Assembly (NCBI GenBank): GCA_945871545.1
Contig: CAMBWJ010000023.1
Coordinates: 1-12,284 of the forward strand
DNA: 12,284 nucleotides
Reading direction: 5' to 3'
Source: an uncultured Clostridia bacterium
Lineage (GTDB): Bacteria; Bacillota_A; Clostridia; Christensenellales; Aristaeellaceae
In this document: piece by piece, positions 11,650-12,284 of the stretch
Layout of the letters: each line of letters begins with the position of its first letter
Position numbering within the stretch: the first letter of the stretch is position 1
The notes under the pieces: model-generated
Seen by the model: the letters and a program-made list of their open reading frames with translations, nothing else
Databases searched by the model: none
Told to the model about the DNA's origin: nothing
Translations under genes and position numbers: made by a program

Positions 11650-11880
11650 GAACGTTGAAGGAGAAAGCCCCCTGAAACCGTCCAAAGAGAGTGCGGACAC
11701 GGCTGCAAGCCGCGCGGCGGGTAAGGGTCGGCTCCGGACTCCCGAGTTCGCGGAGGAACCCGCAGGTAATTCCTGTGAAACTCCGCCGGGCGCTCCCGTT
11801 ACAGGGCGCAAGAGCACCAAGCAAGGTGGTACCGCGAAGAAATGCTTCGCCCCTGCGAAATAGCAGGGGCGTTTTCTTTT
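11650..11880 (+). promoter_or_regulatory. T-box leader for tRNA-Pro controlling proS
   Basis: Senses uncharged tRNA-Pro and lets transcription pass into proS. Stem I base: GAAC (11650-11653) with GTTC (11746-11749), and GGAG (11660-11663) with CTCC (11739-11742). AGAGAG (11676-11681) begins the conserved distal part of stem I. Directly before the GA-CTCC strand is CCG (11734-11736), a proline codon in the specifier position. A second stem is GCGGAG/CTCCGC with an inner CAGG/CCTG hairpin. The T-box sequence AGGTGGTACCGCG lies at 11824-11836. The terminator is a 9-bp stem (11848-11856 with 11863-11871) followed by TTTTCTTTT (11872-11880). All parts are seen in the sequence. The specifier assignment rests on my alignment to the family pattern. 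Confidence 0.95.
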
Positions 11881-11923
11881 GGTTCCCCACCAGAGCATAG
11901 GATATTGAGGAGGAAACACAAGC

Positions 11924-12284
11924 ATGCTGGTCAGAAATCTCGTCTCCAAGCGCTACAAGGAAACCCCCGCAGACTGCCAGATCGCCAGCCAGGCGCTGAT
12001 GATGCGCGGCGGCTACATCAAGCCCGTGGGCAACGGCATCTTCACCCTGTTCCCCATCACCAAGCGCATCACCACCAAGATCGAAAAGATCATCCGCGAG
12101 GAAATGGATCGCATCGGCGGTCAGGAAGTAATGTTCCCGGTGGCCATGCCCGCGAGCCTGTGGAAGGAGTCCGGCCGCTTCGACTCCATCGGCAGCGAGC
12201 TGCTGCGCTTCCAGGATCGCTCCGGCTCCGACATGGTGCTGGGCATGACCCACGAGGAGGCCTCCGTGCACTTCGTGCGCGACG
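11924..12284 (+). CDS. proS: Prolyl-tRNA synthetase, N-terminal part (runs off window)
   Basis: ProRS attaches proline to tRNA-Pro. About 120 residues are visible. The N-terminus SKRYKETPADCQIASQALMM followed by RGGYIKPVGNGIFTLFPI matches the class II bacterial ProRS opening (TLKETPAEAEvISHkLMLRAG.I). Further landmarks are KIIREEMDRIGGQEVMFP (motif 1 region), LWKESGRFDSIGSELLRFQD, and VLGMTHEEASVHFVRD (motif 2, family form VLGPTHEE, here Met for Pro). The ATG at 11924 has GAGGAGG 10 nt upstream. It follows a proline T-box leader, which independently supports the call. The 3' end is cut by the window edge, so the editing insertion and C-terminus cannot be judged. Confidence 0.95.
   Translation, partial: MLVRNLVSKRYKETPADCQIASQALMMRGGYIKPVGNGIFTLFPITKRITTKIEKIIREEMDRIGGQEVMFPVAMPASLWKESGRFDSIGSELLRFQDRSGSDMVLGMTHEEASVHFVRD

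Noticed and set aside
11612..12271. 219-codon minus-strand frame opposite the T-box and proS
   Set aside because: It runs against a complete T-box leader and the start of proS. It is a composition shadow only.

Overview
The window comes from a GC-rich, endospore-forming member of the Bacillota, most likely a clostridial (anaerobic gut-type) lineage. Evidence: a clear SpoIIID sporulation regulator, a cysteine-rich spore-coat-like protein, a proS T-box leader, a phosphofructokinase with the diphosphate-type active site, a DUF2992/YjdF protein, and a tiny holin-like toxin of the Bacillota type. I cannot name a species. Many housekeeping genes carry readable sigma-A promoters and intrinsic terminators.

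Layout. 1-1230: the end of an unidentified gene, then miaA (tRNA A37 prenylation) with its own promoter and terminator. 1239-4316: an apparent operon of a ROK sugar kinase, a metallophosphoesterase overlapping it by 11 nt, and an MFS exporter. 4354-5983 (minus strand): a two-LysM protein with a degenerate GH25 domain, then a YjdF/DUF2992 gene with its own promoter and a long folded leader that probably is a yjdF-type riboswitch acting on the ribosome binding site. 6093-7572 (plus): spoIIID and a 37-cysteine, probably spore-coat-associated protein. 7581-8288 (minus): a single-pass membrane protein followed by a highly structured 3' region and a strong terminator. 8289-8569: an AT-rich divergent control region full of small palindromes and repeats. 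8570-9523: aldo/keto reductase. 9546-10946: diphosphate-type phosphofructokinase with a strong promoter and a bidirectional terminator. 10945-11166 (minus): a 73-aa protein of unknown function.

11260-11579 is the most notable part: a 26-codon hydrophobic holin-like toxin with a near-consensus promoter, a hairpin at the expected mRNA 5' end, a hairpin that hides the Shine-Dalgarno sequence, and a convergent near-consensus promoter just past its terminator. This is the architecture of a type I toxin-antitoxin locus of the TxpA/BsrG kind with a 3'-overlapping antisense RNA. The window closes with a complete proline T-box leader (candidate CCG specifier) and the start of proS.

RNA-level control is unusually dense: a T-box, a probable riboswitch, a probable antisense antitoxin and one unexplained structured region. 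Long open frames opposite miaA, the ROK operon, the coat-like gene and pfk are GC-driven shadows and are not annotated.
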